Origin: Caprella mutica
Lineage: Eukaryota; Arthropoda; Malacostraca; Amphipoda; Caprellidae
Reading direction: 5' to 3'
Length of the DNA: 64,000 bases
Assembly: GCA_947561585.1 (NCBI GenBank)
Contig: CANNZV010002457.1
Coordinates: 33,557 to 97,556 of the forward strand
A program made the translations under genes and the position numbers. Of this stretch, positions 34,600 to 47,900 are shown in pieces. How positions within the stretch are numbered: the first letter of the stretch is position 1; each line of letters starts with the position of its first letter. Below the pieces are notes generated by a model, which saw only the letters and a program-made list of their open reading frames with translations, ran no database searches and was not told where the DNA came from.

Positions 34600-35343
34600 T
34601 TTAAGTTGTAGATTTATTATTTAGAAGTACAGTTTGAACTCTCGTCACTGTCTGTCACGACTATAGGTTGCCAATTCCTGAAATAAGAGATTCGTATATT
34701 AATATATATTGAATAGAAATTTATAGTATCGTTTATATACATTATCAATCATATCACCTACTCTTTTTCTTTTTGTGATGAGATAGCGACAGCTTCGATA
34801 TTCTTTTCATGTCTGGAATCCCTAAAAGCATATGAAAAAGTAAGAACTAATCATATTGCAAGTACACATTTAAAAATCATCTAATATTTTCAAATACCTA
34901 CTTTGACCTAGCATAATTGTTCCTGAACCATACAAAGGAATTGAAGAGGACTCCGATGGTTGATGACGTTGATCTACTCCATCAATTCTTCATAAAGATC
35001 TGAAAGTTGATTCAGAAAATATAGAAAAACATATTAATAAAGAAATGAAGAGAATTATTAATTGAGAATTGTTTCATATAGGTTAATTATTTATATAAAA
35101 TGTTAAACTAATTATAAATCTTCAGATGCAGTATAAATTTAGCTGTAATAAATGCAATGGATTTTCCTTGCTAATCCTCATAATTTTGTTCATTATACAC
35201 TCTTAATTTAGACTTTAATTAAATACCAAAAAAGTATAATATATCAAAAGGCTCACCTCTGGTTGGAGTTCTCCCTGCTAAATCCCTGGGCAGTGTTCTC
35301 CTCCGACTACCTCCCTGGATGGAGTTCTCCCGGTCATAGAAAA
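34600..35343 (-). CDS. Candidate spliced gene on the minus strand
   Basis: Minus-strand exons with consensus sites: 35257-35343 (ccctag| .. AGAG|GTGAGC), 34902-34999 (actttcag| .. AAA|GTAGGT), 34762-34821 (gcttttag| .. GA|GTAGGT) and one starting at 34677 (cttatttcag|). The first exon is open in one frame and encodes an Arg/Gly/Pro-rich segment (REN SIQGGSRRRTLP type); joined to the second it continues for about eight acidic residues to a TAG. If so, the remaining exons would be 3' UTR; other frames across exons 2 to 4 are also open. No family recognised. Splice sites are seen; the coding status is uncertain. Confidence 0.3.
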
Positions 35344-35784
35344 CTAGGGTCAAGTATATGTAAATTGGAGCACTTTAACTAACTACGGCCTCTTATTTCA
35401 GAAACATTAATAACCATCATGGCTTTAGGGTACTCGTGAAATAAATAGAACCTATCATAAATTGAGCTTATTATGATATCCAACAATTCAATATGTAGCT
35501 AAACTAATTTCAGAAGGATTTTGAGACTTTCTTAATAGGGCCGCAATTAGAAATTAAAGAATCGAATTTACCTGTGTAACCCTACCTATAGGTAGACTAA
35601 CTAGTTTTAAAATATATAAATTATCAAACCACTTTACATAAGATACTAGGATAAGTTCCGAATTATCGAACGGTATCACATTTTTGGTCACATAAGTAAA
35701 TCACATTTATTAGGCTTCAATGCGATACAGGTTCCATCTTCATAATTCATATATGCTTGTTGCTGCAATTTATCTTCCTATTTG

Positions 35785-36128
35785 AAGCTGTTAACGGCAT
35801 CTATTCGATGCCAATTATACTCCATATATGGTTACAATACCGTTAAGAAGTGCAAACGGACATTGAATTGATGTCTACTAGATGTCTACATGTTGTATTG
35901 TATTTGTTACAGATTGAAAAGATTCATACTCAACGGGAAAACCATATTATCAGAGGTTATTTAAAATCAGCGTAGACGGTTTTTTAGTTTTCATCTAATG
36001 GTTTTAGAAACTAAAAAAATCTTCAACGCTGAGTTTAGATAACCTCTGCAAATATTTGTTACTGGTATTCGATGTCGGAAGAGATTTAATACAGAGCCGG
36101 TTAGTTATCGAATAGATGCAGTCGAGTT
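35785..36128. mobile_element. Inverted-repeat element (MITE-like)
   Basis: An inner hairpin, CAGAGGTTAT.. at 35953 against ..ATAACCTCTG at 36051, has arms of about 45 bp, and outer GCATCTATTCGAT / ATCGAATAGATGC words lie at about 35797 and 36107 in inverted orientation. Confidence 0.6.
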
Positions 36129-36510
36129 TGCTTGGTAGTTCAAAAAATGTAAAGTAATTTTAAGAATTTTATTTAAATAATGTACTTATAACAACAATTG
36201 TCAAGATATAAATATAAATCTGAGGCAAAGGTAATTCAGTCATCTCTTTTTTTGATAATTAAAATATCGTCTTCAGAGATAATATTTTCTTCATTTCAAT
36301 TTCATCAGATGAAAAATTAGTCTTGTTACGTAATAAAATACTACATATAAGTAATCCTCCAAAGAAATATATAAAAAAGACATATACACTCCTTACCAAA
36401 TAATACGAAATGTTATCTTTTATTTCTTAAATTCAATTAGTTAAATTGAGTAAGTTTCTTATCTTTAATTTTTTTTCTATTATAAAACCGCTGATAGTTT
36501 TTCTTAGACT

Positions 36511-38068
36511 GGGGGTGCTAGCCACTCATAATTAACAAATGTATATAATTTATTATAGACATTTATCAATGATTGATCAAGGGGGCTCTATTTGAAGCTG
36601 TCTGTGGTGAATGGAGGAGAAGGTGATGGCATCGCTTGAGGTATCTATTTATCAAATTTTAAGATCAAAACGTATTAATCTCTTAACTTTTACACTCGTA
36701 TTTAAACTACCTTTTCTACCAGAGGGTTCATATGGACCCCTTCTTTTTCCTATACTATGATGAAAATTCTTACTCAATTCTATTCCTGAACTTTTCAAAT
36801 CAGCTAGCTTCTGATTATCATTATTTTCTCACTCTTATATAATGTCACAATATGTATAAGAGACTTGGGGCTGACGGCGGTTTTATAAAGGATTTGATAT
36901 CACGCCGTCTATTCTCTCTGTTCATGACACTTATTCATTTCTCAGTTTGTAAACAACTCTCGACTGTAGTAAAGTAGTAGGTAAGTAGTTACTAGCTCGG
37001 ACTGTACCGTCAAAATGATTAATCATCTATCATTTATAGGTGTCCTACTGGATAGTGACAATACTATGTTTATTATCGTTTCACAAATTTATTATTATTG
37101 ACCATTGCTGATTATTAATTTATATTTATCTGTGTGTGAATCTTTTATTGATTTAGGTACGTTCTTATTTCTCTACTGTACTTACATATGTGATCTACTC
37201 TCAATATTACAGATAATATCAATATTGCAGATTACATCATTGCTTTTAATTATAATAAAAACCTATCTGATTCAAATAGTTCAGAAGTTTTTACATGATA
37301 GCTAAGTATAACATTATTCTTATAATGGAATTAACCAGTTGATAACATAAAAAGATTCTATTCTAAAATAAACTTTCATCGTACAGTAGTTAATCATCAT
37401 AATTAGTAGACTCCTGTATAATGATTAGGGTTGTGACAATATGCATTTAAAATCATAGATCTCGGAAATATTATAGACGGTGAGAATTAAAAAGTATTGA
37501 AACGTTCTAAACCAGCGGTATATAGTATTCAAACCATTTCAGGTCGTTTTGTCTAAATATAATATTTTCGGGATCTATGATTATAAGTGCATATTGTCAC
37601 AACCCTAATAATGATCTAACCTTTGTAGTGAACATATTTAGTTTAGTCTGCCACAAATGTCCATAAGTTTACCATGCATATCAATATAGTAAATTAGTTC
37701 AATTTCATGTAAGAAAATATCTACCCGTAGAACTCTCCTATATTGAGATCATGTGTACTAGGTAACCATCCTAATTTTTAGAGTCATTGGAAATGAAATA
37801 CGTCAAATATTGAGTTTATTTCAAAAAGATTTAAAACAATTGGTTTAGTCTGCCAAGAAAAGTTCATATTTCTAGTCAACTCTTAAATTCGTTATATCTA
37901 AGTAAATCCTCTATACTGATCTTGTTGAAGTTCATTAAAGAGGAGTTCTACTTTAGTAGTAGAGAATGAACTCGCTGGTTAAAATGTAGCTAGCATAGGT
38001 ACTATTATATTGTAACAGTTAGTAGATTCATACGTTATGATTTATTCATTATGAGTGGCTAGCACCCT
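36511..38068. mobile_element. TIR element, ends GGGTGCTAGCCACTCATAA
   Basis: GGGGGTGCTAGCCACTCATAATTA at 36511 is answered by TTATGAGTGGCTAGCACCC ending at about 38068. Single copies of this end also occur at 27047 and 41314. No transposase seen; a 66-codon hydrophobic ORF (37105-37305) is probably chance. I found no clear target duplication. A MITE is nested inside (37428-37606). Confidence 0.6.
37428..37606. mobile_element. MITE with ends TTAGGGTTGTGACAATATGCA
   Basis: Inverted ends TTAGGGTTGTGACAATATGC / GCATATTGTCACAACCCTAA are flanked by a direct TAATGA on each side. The interior is also partly palindromic (ATCATAGATCTCGGAAATATTAT against ATAATATTTTCGGGATCTATGAT). Confidence 0.75.
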
Positions 38069-38073
38069 CAAAA

Positions 38074-41000
38074 ATTGTTTCGAATATTGTATCACATACT
38101 GAAAATTAGCCAACAATTATAGTTACACTTGAAGATTAGAAACCTACTCAATTTGCCTGATAGAATTAAAGAAATTAGCAAATAATGTTCCATATCAGTT
38201 GCTAAAGTTATTTTATATGTTTACTTGAATCAGTAATAATAAATTTACTTTTAATATGGAAAAAAAATTATATCAGGTATTTCATTACGTAATACATTTC
38301 GAAGGGTAACTAGACTAATTTCTTTTATATAAATAAATTAAAATGAAGAAAATATTTTAGCAAATTTGATTTTCAATTTTAATTATTTTCACAAACAGGA
38401 AATAACTGTCAATTAAATTTCCCACTTAAATATATTTTTATCTATAAAAACAATTGTGTATATTATAAATAATATATTAAATAACAGTATTTTTAAAATA
38501 CAATACATATTTTAGAGCTAACAATATAAACTGCAAAGATTTTCATCAGCAAATTTCAAGCCAATCAATTTTTATCAAAACTGGTAAAAACAATTGGTTT
38601 TACTCAGGACTCTACATTCAGTATAGAGGAGCTCTACTGTTTCTTAAGGCAATCTCCTCATTGGTAACTCATACCTACTGACAATGGCTACAAAGACTAA
38701 TGTTATTTATTCATTAGTTTCTCTCGCTGGCTACTAATATAACGCTATAGCTTTCATCTAACTAACGTCACTCTGAGAATGTGACATTTTAACACCTCTG
38801 GTTTTATGCTCTATGAAATGTTTTTGGTAGTAGGGTACTAAGTTCCAAGTTATTGGTTGGTTCTACAATTTCGGACACGTCAGAAAAGAAAATATTATAA
38901 TTATTATTTAACTTCCATTCTAATTGGTATCATGGATACCAATTGAAATAAAAGTTAAATAATGATTATTATATAAAGATTTTAACGTGTATTAACTTTT
39001 GTTTCTCTCTCTAGTCTTTGCTTTATTTTCCTTTCTTCTTAGTTAATTTGCAGGTTCTTAGTCTTCATGAATTTAATTTGATCAAAATAAATAACAATTG
39101 CCTTTATAATTCAATAATTACAATTAAGTGGGATAAATGAAAGTCACGGTAACACAATCTAATATAATAAATCAATTGGTTTACACAGTATAAAGTTTGA
39201 GTAAAATAACGATTAATTAACTTGTGTTTTATTTCGTCATGAAATTGTGTTAGTAAGCTTGATTATAATAAGTCTATCGGCACTTAATTCACTCAGTCAC
39301 TATTATGGAATGTTATTCAAGAGTTAACTGATCAAGAGTTCTAGATCGATAGAGCTTGAACACTTTATGTTAGACACACGGTGTACCGGCGAACACGTCA
39401 AGGAGTGACGATGAAGGAATAGAACTGAACAACTGAAATGATTCTAAATTGGGTTTTATAGGGAGGTTGAAGGCCAAATGCGCCCAGACTTTTCCCAGGT
39501 CTTGGGTGGTAAGTTCGGCTTTATCAAAGAGTTAAGAACGGCGACATAAAAGTTAATAATATAATTGAATTCGTGTTCTTGCATGAGTTTACATGAGTTT
39601 AGGTCTGAATAACATAGTCATAAATATGAGTCGATGTGAGTGTTCTCACATGAGTTTGGGACTGAATAACATAACCATAAATATGAGTTGGAATTTCCTA
39701 ACACCTCTTCCTTGATTAGCTATTGAAGAGTAGTACATGATTATAAAGTTTATAATCTTGTTAAAGATTATAATCTTTATAAAGATTAAAATTATTTCTG
39801 CGTATTAACAATAGATCAATAGATTAATTAGGTCGATTGTTATAAGTAGATCGATTGTTAATAACGTGTTCGAAAATATGGAACCGTGCAATAACACAGA
39901 ACTGACCCTAAAATAGGACATGTTGAATTTCTGAACCAATTGCTTCTAATAACCTCATCTGGATTATAATTTACCGTGAAATAATCACAAAAAATTGTCT
40001 CCGTTTTCTATGTCTACGAACGGTTCTTATTTCGAAACATGACTCGAAATAAGTACCACTTTTACTAAAGTGAGTTGTACTTAAAGCGAGGCTTGTCTGT
40101 ATTTCAACTTTCAAGACATAGAATTCATTTCCTGTATCGGTGATAGAACCCCAGCTTTAATGAATAATATTCCTTTTTAAATAAATATCAATTATGCATC
40201 GTTGTCCTTTCATAATGTTATATACAAATATTGACAAATTATTGGAACTCTTAAGTTACTTTTGTCACAATATCGATATTTAAAGAATATATCTTATTTT
40301 GTTAAGTGTGTTCAGTCGGTAGAATACAGACCAGGAACGAAATTAGCATCCATGAGAAAAGATTCCAACGAAAGAAAGTGACTCTCTTGAGTTCACCAAG
40401 GGCAAGCAGCTCTAAATTATCGATAAAATGAAGAAAGAAAAAAATTGTGTGTATATGTATATTTGTAAATAGTACACGTTATAGTCAATCAATTAGGAAT
40501 GTCATTCATACCTAGAAAACAACTAAATCCTATTTGGGAATTTAATTTTTAACATTAAGAAGAAAAAACCCTGGAAATATATCTGTTTTATCAATGGGGT
40601 TGTTGTCTAATAAAGTTATTTTAGTGTTTGAACTTACCTCATTGTCCATTTTATGATCATTTGCGCTAGGCCATTTTAACCACCCATTAATAAAATAGTT
40701 GTTATATTCACAAAAATGAATAAAACTTTATGAAAATATAATTGCAGATGGAAAAAGGTGATACTTGAAAAAATTGTACCTACAATAGTTTTTGAACTAT
40801 ACGAATTTATATTTGGGTTAACTTTTTTGTGGTTCACCCTGGCTGTATTTTAGATGCCATTTTTACTCATTAATTTATTACTCTGTTTTACCATCAATCC
40901 CGATGTGAACAATTCATGCAACATTATGTACCATCATTTATGAAGTTGTCAAAAATTCTGTTGACGTCAAAATGATGGTATAACGAGTTATTCATTTTTA

Positions 41001-41310
41001 AATTCAACTCAATAACGCGTAATGAAAAATTAGTGTAGTTACCCTTTGAATCTTAAATATGATCAGATTCTTCAAATTATATGATTCTTTGTATTAAAGG
41101 TAAATTCATCCCGTGGAAAAGGTTGAAATTATGGTAAAGGTAAATTATTTATCACGGTTCAAAAAAGTACGATAAAAAAGTATGCATTTCAAACTGATAT
41201 GGAAAATTGTTTACTGCTTTGATAATTTCTATTAGGTAAATTGGGTAGGCATTTGTTTAGCGTTAGATTTTACTGTATTCCTTCATTAGCTGGATATCTT
41301 CTCAATTATT
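38074..41310. other. Gene-poor AT-rich DNA
   Basis: No ORF or splice pattern that I would defend. It holds a 70-bp hairpin at 38899-38968 around GGTATCATGGATACC and, at 40665-40855, a copy of the right part of the mariner-like element at 45566-47385 (CCACCCATTAATAAAAT.. to GGTTCACCCTG). Confidence 0.5.
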
Positions 41311-42690
41311 TTTGGGGGTGCTAGTCACTCATAATAATGAAGATCCTAATGATGTCTGTGGTGAAAACGATTGAAAGAGGGTATCATCGGCTGAGCTGGA
41401 GCTGTTGTAATTTGGAAAATAAATAATTTTTTCCTATTTATATATCCCTTCACGACCGGAATTAATCTCCAAAAGCTTAAATTCTATAAACTTCAAATCT
41501 GTCCAGCTAGTAGCCAATAAAAAGTTAATATATGAAATAATTTTAATTAGTTTTGAAATTTCCTAAATGTTTGTTTTCATGTGACGCGATAGTCACATTC
41601 GTCACTAGGCTCTACCCATTAAATTTATCACAACAAAGTCCTTTATATTTTATGTGACGAATTCGTCACGCACGGTCGTAAAGAGAAATTCTTTGTAAAG
41701 TTTCTGACTGTTTTAGAAAATAGAGCTATTTTCTTGAAGGAAGATTTAATAAATATTTATATGCATGAAATGGCTATTCAAATTATTATTATTTATATAG
41801 ATTTCCCTTGAAATGAATTGTTTTCCCTGCCTATTATGATCCTTTGATTTATTTTTGCTTATGGAGTTAATGAATTTAATTGATTTGATGTGTAAAATAA
41901 TAGCATTTAAAAGAATATACTAGAACGTTTATTATTTCTCTTTTCCATCTTTAAATGCGATCTCCTGTGCTTACTGTATTTATTTTCTTCACATTATTGG
42001 TTCAGAGTTTTTTTAAATTTGAGAAGTAAATTAATATATAGTCAATTTTTTTATAAACCTTAAATCAAAATAATAATTTACCAGATAGAATACTATTCAG
42101 AACTTTAGTTGTTCGAATATTCTCTTGTTCGAATGTGATTTTGTTCGGTTCGAGCCAATTGTGGCTATCATTCAAAGGATATCATTTTGATAACAGATTA
42201 AAATGATAAATCCTAAATTTACTCTTTTTAATAAATCTTGCCTTGTCCTTCTTGATATTTTTGGTAGCATCTGCCACACACGAGTCAGTCGACATGAACT
42301 CTTGAATGCATTCGCGTTTTGATAGACAAAAGCAATGAGCTTAAAAATAAGCTAATATTTTATTTTGTAAAATTTCAGTAAGCAGTCAAATTCAAAATAA
42401 ATTCTATGTAAAACTATTACAGAGGGAAATTTACCCTATCTACTTTAAATCTTTGATCCTATTTTGTTGTTACTTCGCATATTAGAACTAGACAGAATGA
42501 ATGTTATAAACAAGGAAAGCTTGTTACGAGTATATGAATAAAATTAATCGCACTTTCAGTTGTAGATTCAGTTTTAATTTATGTCTAGTCTAGTCTGGTG
42601 TGAAAGACTACATTGAACACAATGGTAGGCTAAAAAATCGGCATGAAGCTTATACCGTGTTTATAGAAATCACAAGCTAGACATCAGGTA
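41311..42690. other. Gene-poor AT-rich DNA with one TIR-like end
   Basis: GGGGGTGCTAGTCACTCATAATAATG at 41314 repeats the end and some following sequence (GTCTGTGGTGAA) of the element at 36511, without a matching partner end. Otherwise nothing seen. Confidence 0.45.
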
Positions 42691-42691
42691 A

Positions 42692-43913
42692 AAATTGGGA
42701 TCCGGAAAATTGATCGAAAGCAATTGACCGAAAACAAATTATCGAAAGCAATTGATCGAATGGAAAATTGGTCGAATGGAAAATTTATCGAAAGGAAAAT
42801 TGGTCGAATGGAAAATTGGTCGAATGGAAAATTGGTCGAATCGAAAATTTATCGAAAGGAAAATTGATCGAATGGAAAATTGGTCGAATGGAAAATTTAT
42901 CGAAAGGAAAATTGGTCGAATGGAAAATTGGTCGAATGGAAAATTGGTCGAATGCAAAATTGGTCGAATGGAAAATTGGTCGAATGGAAAATTGATCGAA
43001 TGGAAAATTGATCGAACGGAAAATTGATCGAAAGGAAAATTGGTCGAAAAGAAAATTGATCGAATGGAAAATTGATCGAAAGGAAATTTGGTCGAATGGA
43101 AAATTGATCTAAAAGGAAAATTGATCGCACAACAATTGATCGAATGGAGAATTGACCGAAACAAAATTGATCGAAAATGATATTGGATCTATTTACACTA
43201 ATTAAAACCATGGATTACCAGGGACACTTACTTGCAATATATTACAGCTAGTAGATCTTGTTACCATGATTTATATATAACAATATATAATAATAATTTA
43301 TATAATAATATGTAATAATAATTTATGTATAACATTTCTTCAATCAACTGCTTATCTATAACAGATAATTACATATATGCTTTGAAATATAATATAATTT
43401 GAAGAACTTCAAGTTTTCTTAGTTCTAGAATTTAGATAGTTCTAGATAACTTGTGAATTGAAAGTTAAATAATCAATTAATTTAGTATAGGTTTAACGTC
43501 TGTTTCGGAACCAAAAGCCATATCACTGACGGCAAAAGAGAATTAAATACAAGAGATAGGAAGAAGCAGTCAGAAAGGAAAGTGGATTCATGAACAAAGT
43601 CACTTAACACCGTCGGTGACAATACTCATAGATGCGGAAAAGCTACTCTGTGAGTGCGGTCACTTAAATGAAGCTGCATGATCTATTCGATCAATTATTT
43701 TCCTTTCGATCAATTGTTGTGCGATCAATTTTCCTTTCGACCAATTTTCATTTCGATCAATTTTCCTTTCGATCAATTTTCCATTCGATCAATTTTCCAT
43801 TCGACCAATTTTCCATTCGACCAATTTTCCTTTCGACCAATTTTCCTTTTGATCAATTTTCCATTCGATCAATTGCTTTCGGTTAATTGCTTTCGATCAA
43901 TTTTCCTAGACCC
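42692..43913. mobile_element. Foldback element J (unit GAATGGAAAATTGGTC)
   Basis: The left arm 42700-43185 holds about 28 copies of a 16-bp unit (variants GATCGAATGGAAAATT, GGTCGAAAGGAAAATT); the right arm 43676-43913 holds about 14 copies of the complement (CCATTCGATCAATTTT) and ends in CCTAGACCC. The core at 43560-43665 matches the core of element A (AGTCAGAAAGGAAAGTGG..TTCATGAA). Because the unit is 16 bp and lacks stops in most frames, long spurious ORFs cross both arms. Confidence 0.85.
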
Positions 43914-44810
43914 GTAAAAATTTATACCCTGTTTCACAAACACCACGTGTGAATAGATTAATGAGTTTTGTATGTCCACTAAGATTGGCTGATTTCTTCA
44001 TGCGATTTTTCTTACAGCAGTATGGAAAAACAACTCGTTTGAAAGGGGCTTTGCGAATAAAGCCCCTTCACATGAGAGTTTTTTGTTACAGGTGTAATGA
44101 AAAAAACTGAAACCAAGTTGATGGATGTCTCTGACGATCCTCTACAACGTGGTTTTTGTGGGTGAAATCTGCTGAGAAGCTTATCATAGAGAGCAACTGG
44201 GGTTTCTTCAAGGAAACTCTTCACTTTCTGAATCACTGCTTCTGTTCTTTTTGGCTTTGTTGAATAGACCATGAAATCTTGTGAACTTTTTTTGGAAGTG
44301 AAGCATGAATTTTCTGCGTACTATCGCCCCTTGTATACGCTCCTGGATCGATTGAATTTCCCTTGGTGGAATTTTCCACCGGTTAAGTCTAATCTTCCAT
44401 GGTGTGACTTTTTGCAGAGGAACTTACTGGTCACGGTCATTCTAATTGCAATGTATGTCAAATACGCAACACAAAAACAATACGTTAAACAAATAACTTC
44501 TCGTTAAATAGCGAAAAGCTCCAAACCTAATACTACCATCAATGTAGTTATTTTAATAATCCTCTCGATAACATATTGACTGCTGAGTGTACAGTATCAT
44601 GTAATACAAAGACTCCATTGAGTATTATTTATGAGTCCAGTGAAGAACGTTATGTTCATTTATAATTGGCACTTTATAGTAATTAGATCTGTTGCCAAAT
44701 GGTTTAATAGATACAGATTCTCGGGTATTTCTTGAACTCATTAAACGAATGTAATGGTATTGAATTCCATTAGAATCCTTTACTTTCTACGTAAGTAGGT
44801 AGTAGGGAGC
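43914..44810. other. Upstream flank of gene 2; possible foldback relic
   Basis: 44350-44420 has GGTGGAATTTTCCACCGG and a related inverted word, like the arms of element C. An 86-codon minus-strand ORF (44012-44272) begins with ATG and a basic, helical stretch; I do not recognise it and see no splice or promoter support. Confidence 0.35.
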
Positions 44811-44813
44811 TAA

Positions 44814-44820
44814 TATAAAG
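44814..44820 (+). promoter_or_regulatory. TATA box of gene 2
   Basis: TATAAAG lies 122 bp before the ATG, with a possible start of transcription near 44845-44866 (TCAGTT, initiator-like, at 44864). Position and sequence fit a TATA-dependent promoter. Confidence 0.5.
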
Positions 44821-44935
44821 ACACTGAACAGAGTACCATAGTGTTAGTATTATTTCAGCGCTGTCAGTTAAAGTAGCATCAACGAATAAATCTTCCTTAT
44901 ACATCATAATTATTACTTCTTATTTTATAAAAATT

Positions 44936-44999
44936 ATGGAAAAAGCGTCCGTATTTTTGATTCTTGCTTTCAGCAGTTTCTTCACAAGTCTCACCGGAG
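44936..44999 (+). CDS. Gene 2 exon 1: signal peptide
   Basis: ATG followed by a short charged start and a hydrophobic core (VFLILAFSSFF); the donor GAG|GTAAGA leaves one base. The ATG is the only candidate downstream of the TATA box in this frame. Confidence 0.8.
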
Positions 45000-47900
45000 G
45001 TAAGAGAATTTATATCCATATTCTATTTTAGCCCATTATCTACCTCGCATAATTCTGATAATTGGATTATTTTTTATAAAACTTTAATTTATAGCATAAA
45101 GCAACCTTATAAACGCACTCAAGATATCAAAATAGTATTTTAAATATAAATATGAGAGGTATTGAGTGATATCATATGAATCATATGATATATTCTAAAT
45201 GGATAAACGAAACACTAATGTATACGTATTATTTGATACTTATTGTCAAAGTATGAAACAAATTTTGTACCAAATCATAAATGCGATCACATATCAATTT
45301 TTTCAATTTCACAGAAAATTTTAACTAATTAGAGAATTAATTAATTCTAGTTAAGTTAATCCCTTCTAATCATGATAATTTAAAGAAACTACTGAGTTAT
45401 GAAGCACTGAATGAAGAACCTAAGTTATGAAATGATCTTGAGTATGAAGTATTTTCTATGTCTAAATTATAGAAAACGATATACGGTATTAATTTCGTCT
45501 TAATTATCCCTCAAAATCATAGTTTTCTCAAAGATTTAAATCATAGAAAGCTATAAGTGTCCCTCAGTTATGAAGTGTCCCAGAAAAAAGTGTACCCATT
45601 TTTAAACTGCTTATTACAGCAACTACTGAATGTACAATTTTTTATTAAGTATCATTATGTTTGTTGGATCCTTCTCCATCCTCAGTTAAATTTTCATAAA
45701 GTTGTAGTTTCTTGTGAATATTATAACAATTTTATTAATGGGGGGTGAAAATGGCTACAAATGATCAGAAGACGGACAATGCGGTAAGTTAAATAATAAA
45801 TATATATATATATATATATACCCCACAATAAAACAGATATATTTCCAGGTTTTAACAGCATTCAAAAACTATTCCTTTTATGAAATATTTCCGATTCGGA
45901 GAAATGTGTAAACGAAGGCACAAGTATATATTTTTACAATGGTCGTTTAGGTCACGAAATTACAATAAAATAAATTGGTTCAGCAGCTCCCATTAGAAAA
46001 TAGAAATGTTTTTTTTAGACGAAATGAATTATATGTATATCTCAAAATCTGCAATCAATTGAATTACTAAGCATGATTCCATCAAAAAAATAGAAAAATA
46101 AAATAAAACTTCTTGAAACAGATTTTTTACGCAGTAGAAATTTTGTAAACTGGTTCTTGCAAAGACATGTTCGTTTTGTGGAATATATATTTTATATGAA
46201 TGGAGAAGTTATTAATCATAATATTTGGCAATGTGTTTCTCAGAATATCTATCAACATTTTAATGTTGACGGACTTAGTCAATGGGGAAATTGAAATCGT
46301 AACTCTAGTTTTCATTTTGTAGGGGTGGCCTGAACCACCCTTGTTAAAATTTAAATTTGTGCCTTAATTTTGGTACTTAAACTCATTTCACCATATGGTA
46401 AAATTTAAAAAAATAGAATAGTTATTTGCAAGCTTCTAAAACCTGGAAATAAATCCATTTTATTATTGGCCAATGGGGTTATTGCTTAGGTGTATCGTCT
46501 GGTGGTTTTGCTAGTTACCAATAATACTAGTCCAATTGAGCTGAGATTTTTACATAACGTGTAAAATACTCCAAATCTTTGAAGTTGCTCTAGTAAATTT
46601 TTCATTTTGGCCCGCCCCCCACAAAAAAAAACTAAAGTCGAAAGATCTAAAGGTGAATCAGTTCTCTTAGAACTGATTTACCACAGTCTAAATTTTATAA
46701 GATCGTTTCTGCAAAGAAATGCTCGTTTTGGAGAAGATATCGTGATTGGTGATAGGACCAACTCCCATTGATCCTTTAGATTTGGCGCGGCTGCGATTTG
46801 AGTGAAAAGTTACCGAGATAATGGAGTAACAAAAAAAAAAAAAAAATCACAAAAAACACAAATAAATCAAAAATATAAGCAAAAAAAAAGGGAGCCAGGG
46901 AACTCAAAGGTCCCCAATGGCAACGATGAATCCATCTACCAAGAATGGGAGGATAAGCCCTATTTTAGCAGGGGGGGGGGTACTGTGGCACACCCTATCT
47001 TCCACCCCCCCTCCATTATTCAGTCTTTCCCCCCCCCACACTGACTTATAGTTGTCACACAAATATGAAACTTTTTGTACGTTTTCTCTGGAATGTTTAC
47101 GAGGAAGCTAAAGTAAAAAGAAAAATCGGTAAAAACTGCAATAAACACTATACTAAAGATATTCTCCCATTTTTGACCGTTTGCGCAAAACAATTTTCAC
47201 CACCCATTAATATAATTGTTATGATATTTTCTAAAATGAATAAAACTAAATGAAAATTTAAATTTTGTTGATAAATAGTTCAATAAACATAACGATTCCT
47301 GAAAGAAAACTATATCTTCATTAATTGTTGAAATAAACTAATTTAAAGTTGGGTACACTTTTTTTCTGAGTCACCCTGTAGACAATTTGATTTCTGTGGT
47401 TTCCGGTTGGTTTCTAATATTCACAGAATATAAAGTTGTACATTATGATAAGCATTCACAATTGTCATGTCCACAATTCGAATGAAAATAGGTCAATGCC
47501 ACTCTTTAGTTCTTATTGTTGTTGTATATTTGCAGCACCACATAATCATGCTTATCGACATATGTATGTTCTGAAATTTATGAACACATGAGTTTGAATC
47601 CTGTGCTTTGTAATTTTAGCTAACGTTGCACTTAAGTTCCATTATTATTGTTAAATCAGCTGAGTGTTCCTCTTTTGTTTCTTTTTACATTTTTAACTTC
47701 AAAGTAAACAGGACAAACAAATTCAAACAAACAATATTAATGCTCAGTTATGATACTTTATTGATATTCTTTAACAATTCAATACCTCTCTCAAGAGCAA
47801 TTTCACCACCCTCTACTTATGACCACCCTGTAGAAAATGATGCTAGAAAAATATCCACGGGGGAAAATTGCCACTGTGGAAAAACTGCCACTGGGAAAAT

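Larger units (their letters stand above)
33985..38895. repeat. Dispersed 60-bp repeat, three copies
   Basis: A block of the form AAGTTCCAAATTATC..TTCCACATTTTCGGTCACGT occurs at about 33985-34040, 35645-35705 and 38835-38890, all in the same orientation. Nothing indicates function. Confidence 0.5.

Noticed and set aside
42739..43211. Long ORFs in several frames on both strands through the left arm of element J
   Set aside because: The 16-bp unit lacks stops in most frames, so any reading gives a period-16 peptide; this is an effect of the repeat, not a gene.
42692..43913. CRISPR-like regular arrays
   Set aside because: Units are contiguous with no unique spacers, arms are inverted, and the DNA is eukaryotic.
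43668..43917. ORFs of 72-79 codons in the right arm of element J
   Set aside because: Same repeat effect as the left arm.
44012..44272. 86-codon minus-strand ORF upstream of gene 2
   Set aside because: Starts with ATG and looks globular at first, but I find no homologue in memory, no splice sites and no promoter; left as a remark only.
46802..47044. 80-codon ORF with poly-Lys and poly-Pro stretches
   Set aside because: Made of A and C homopolymers within a decayed transposon.
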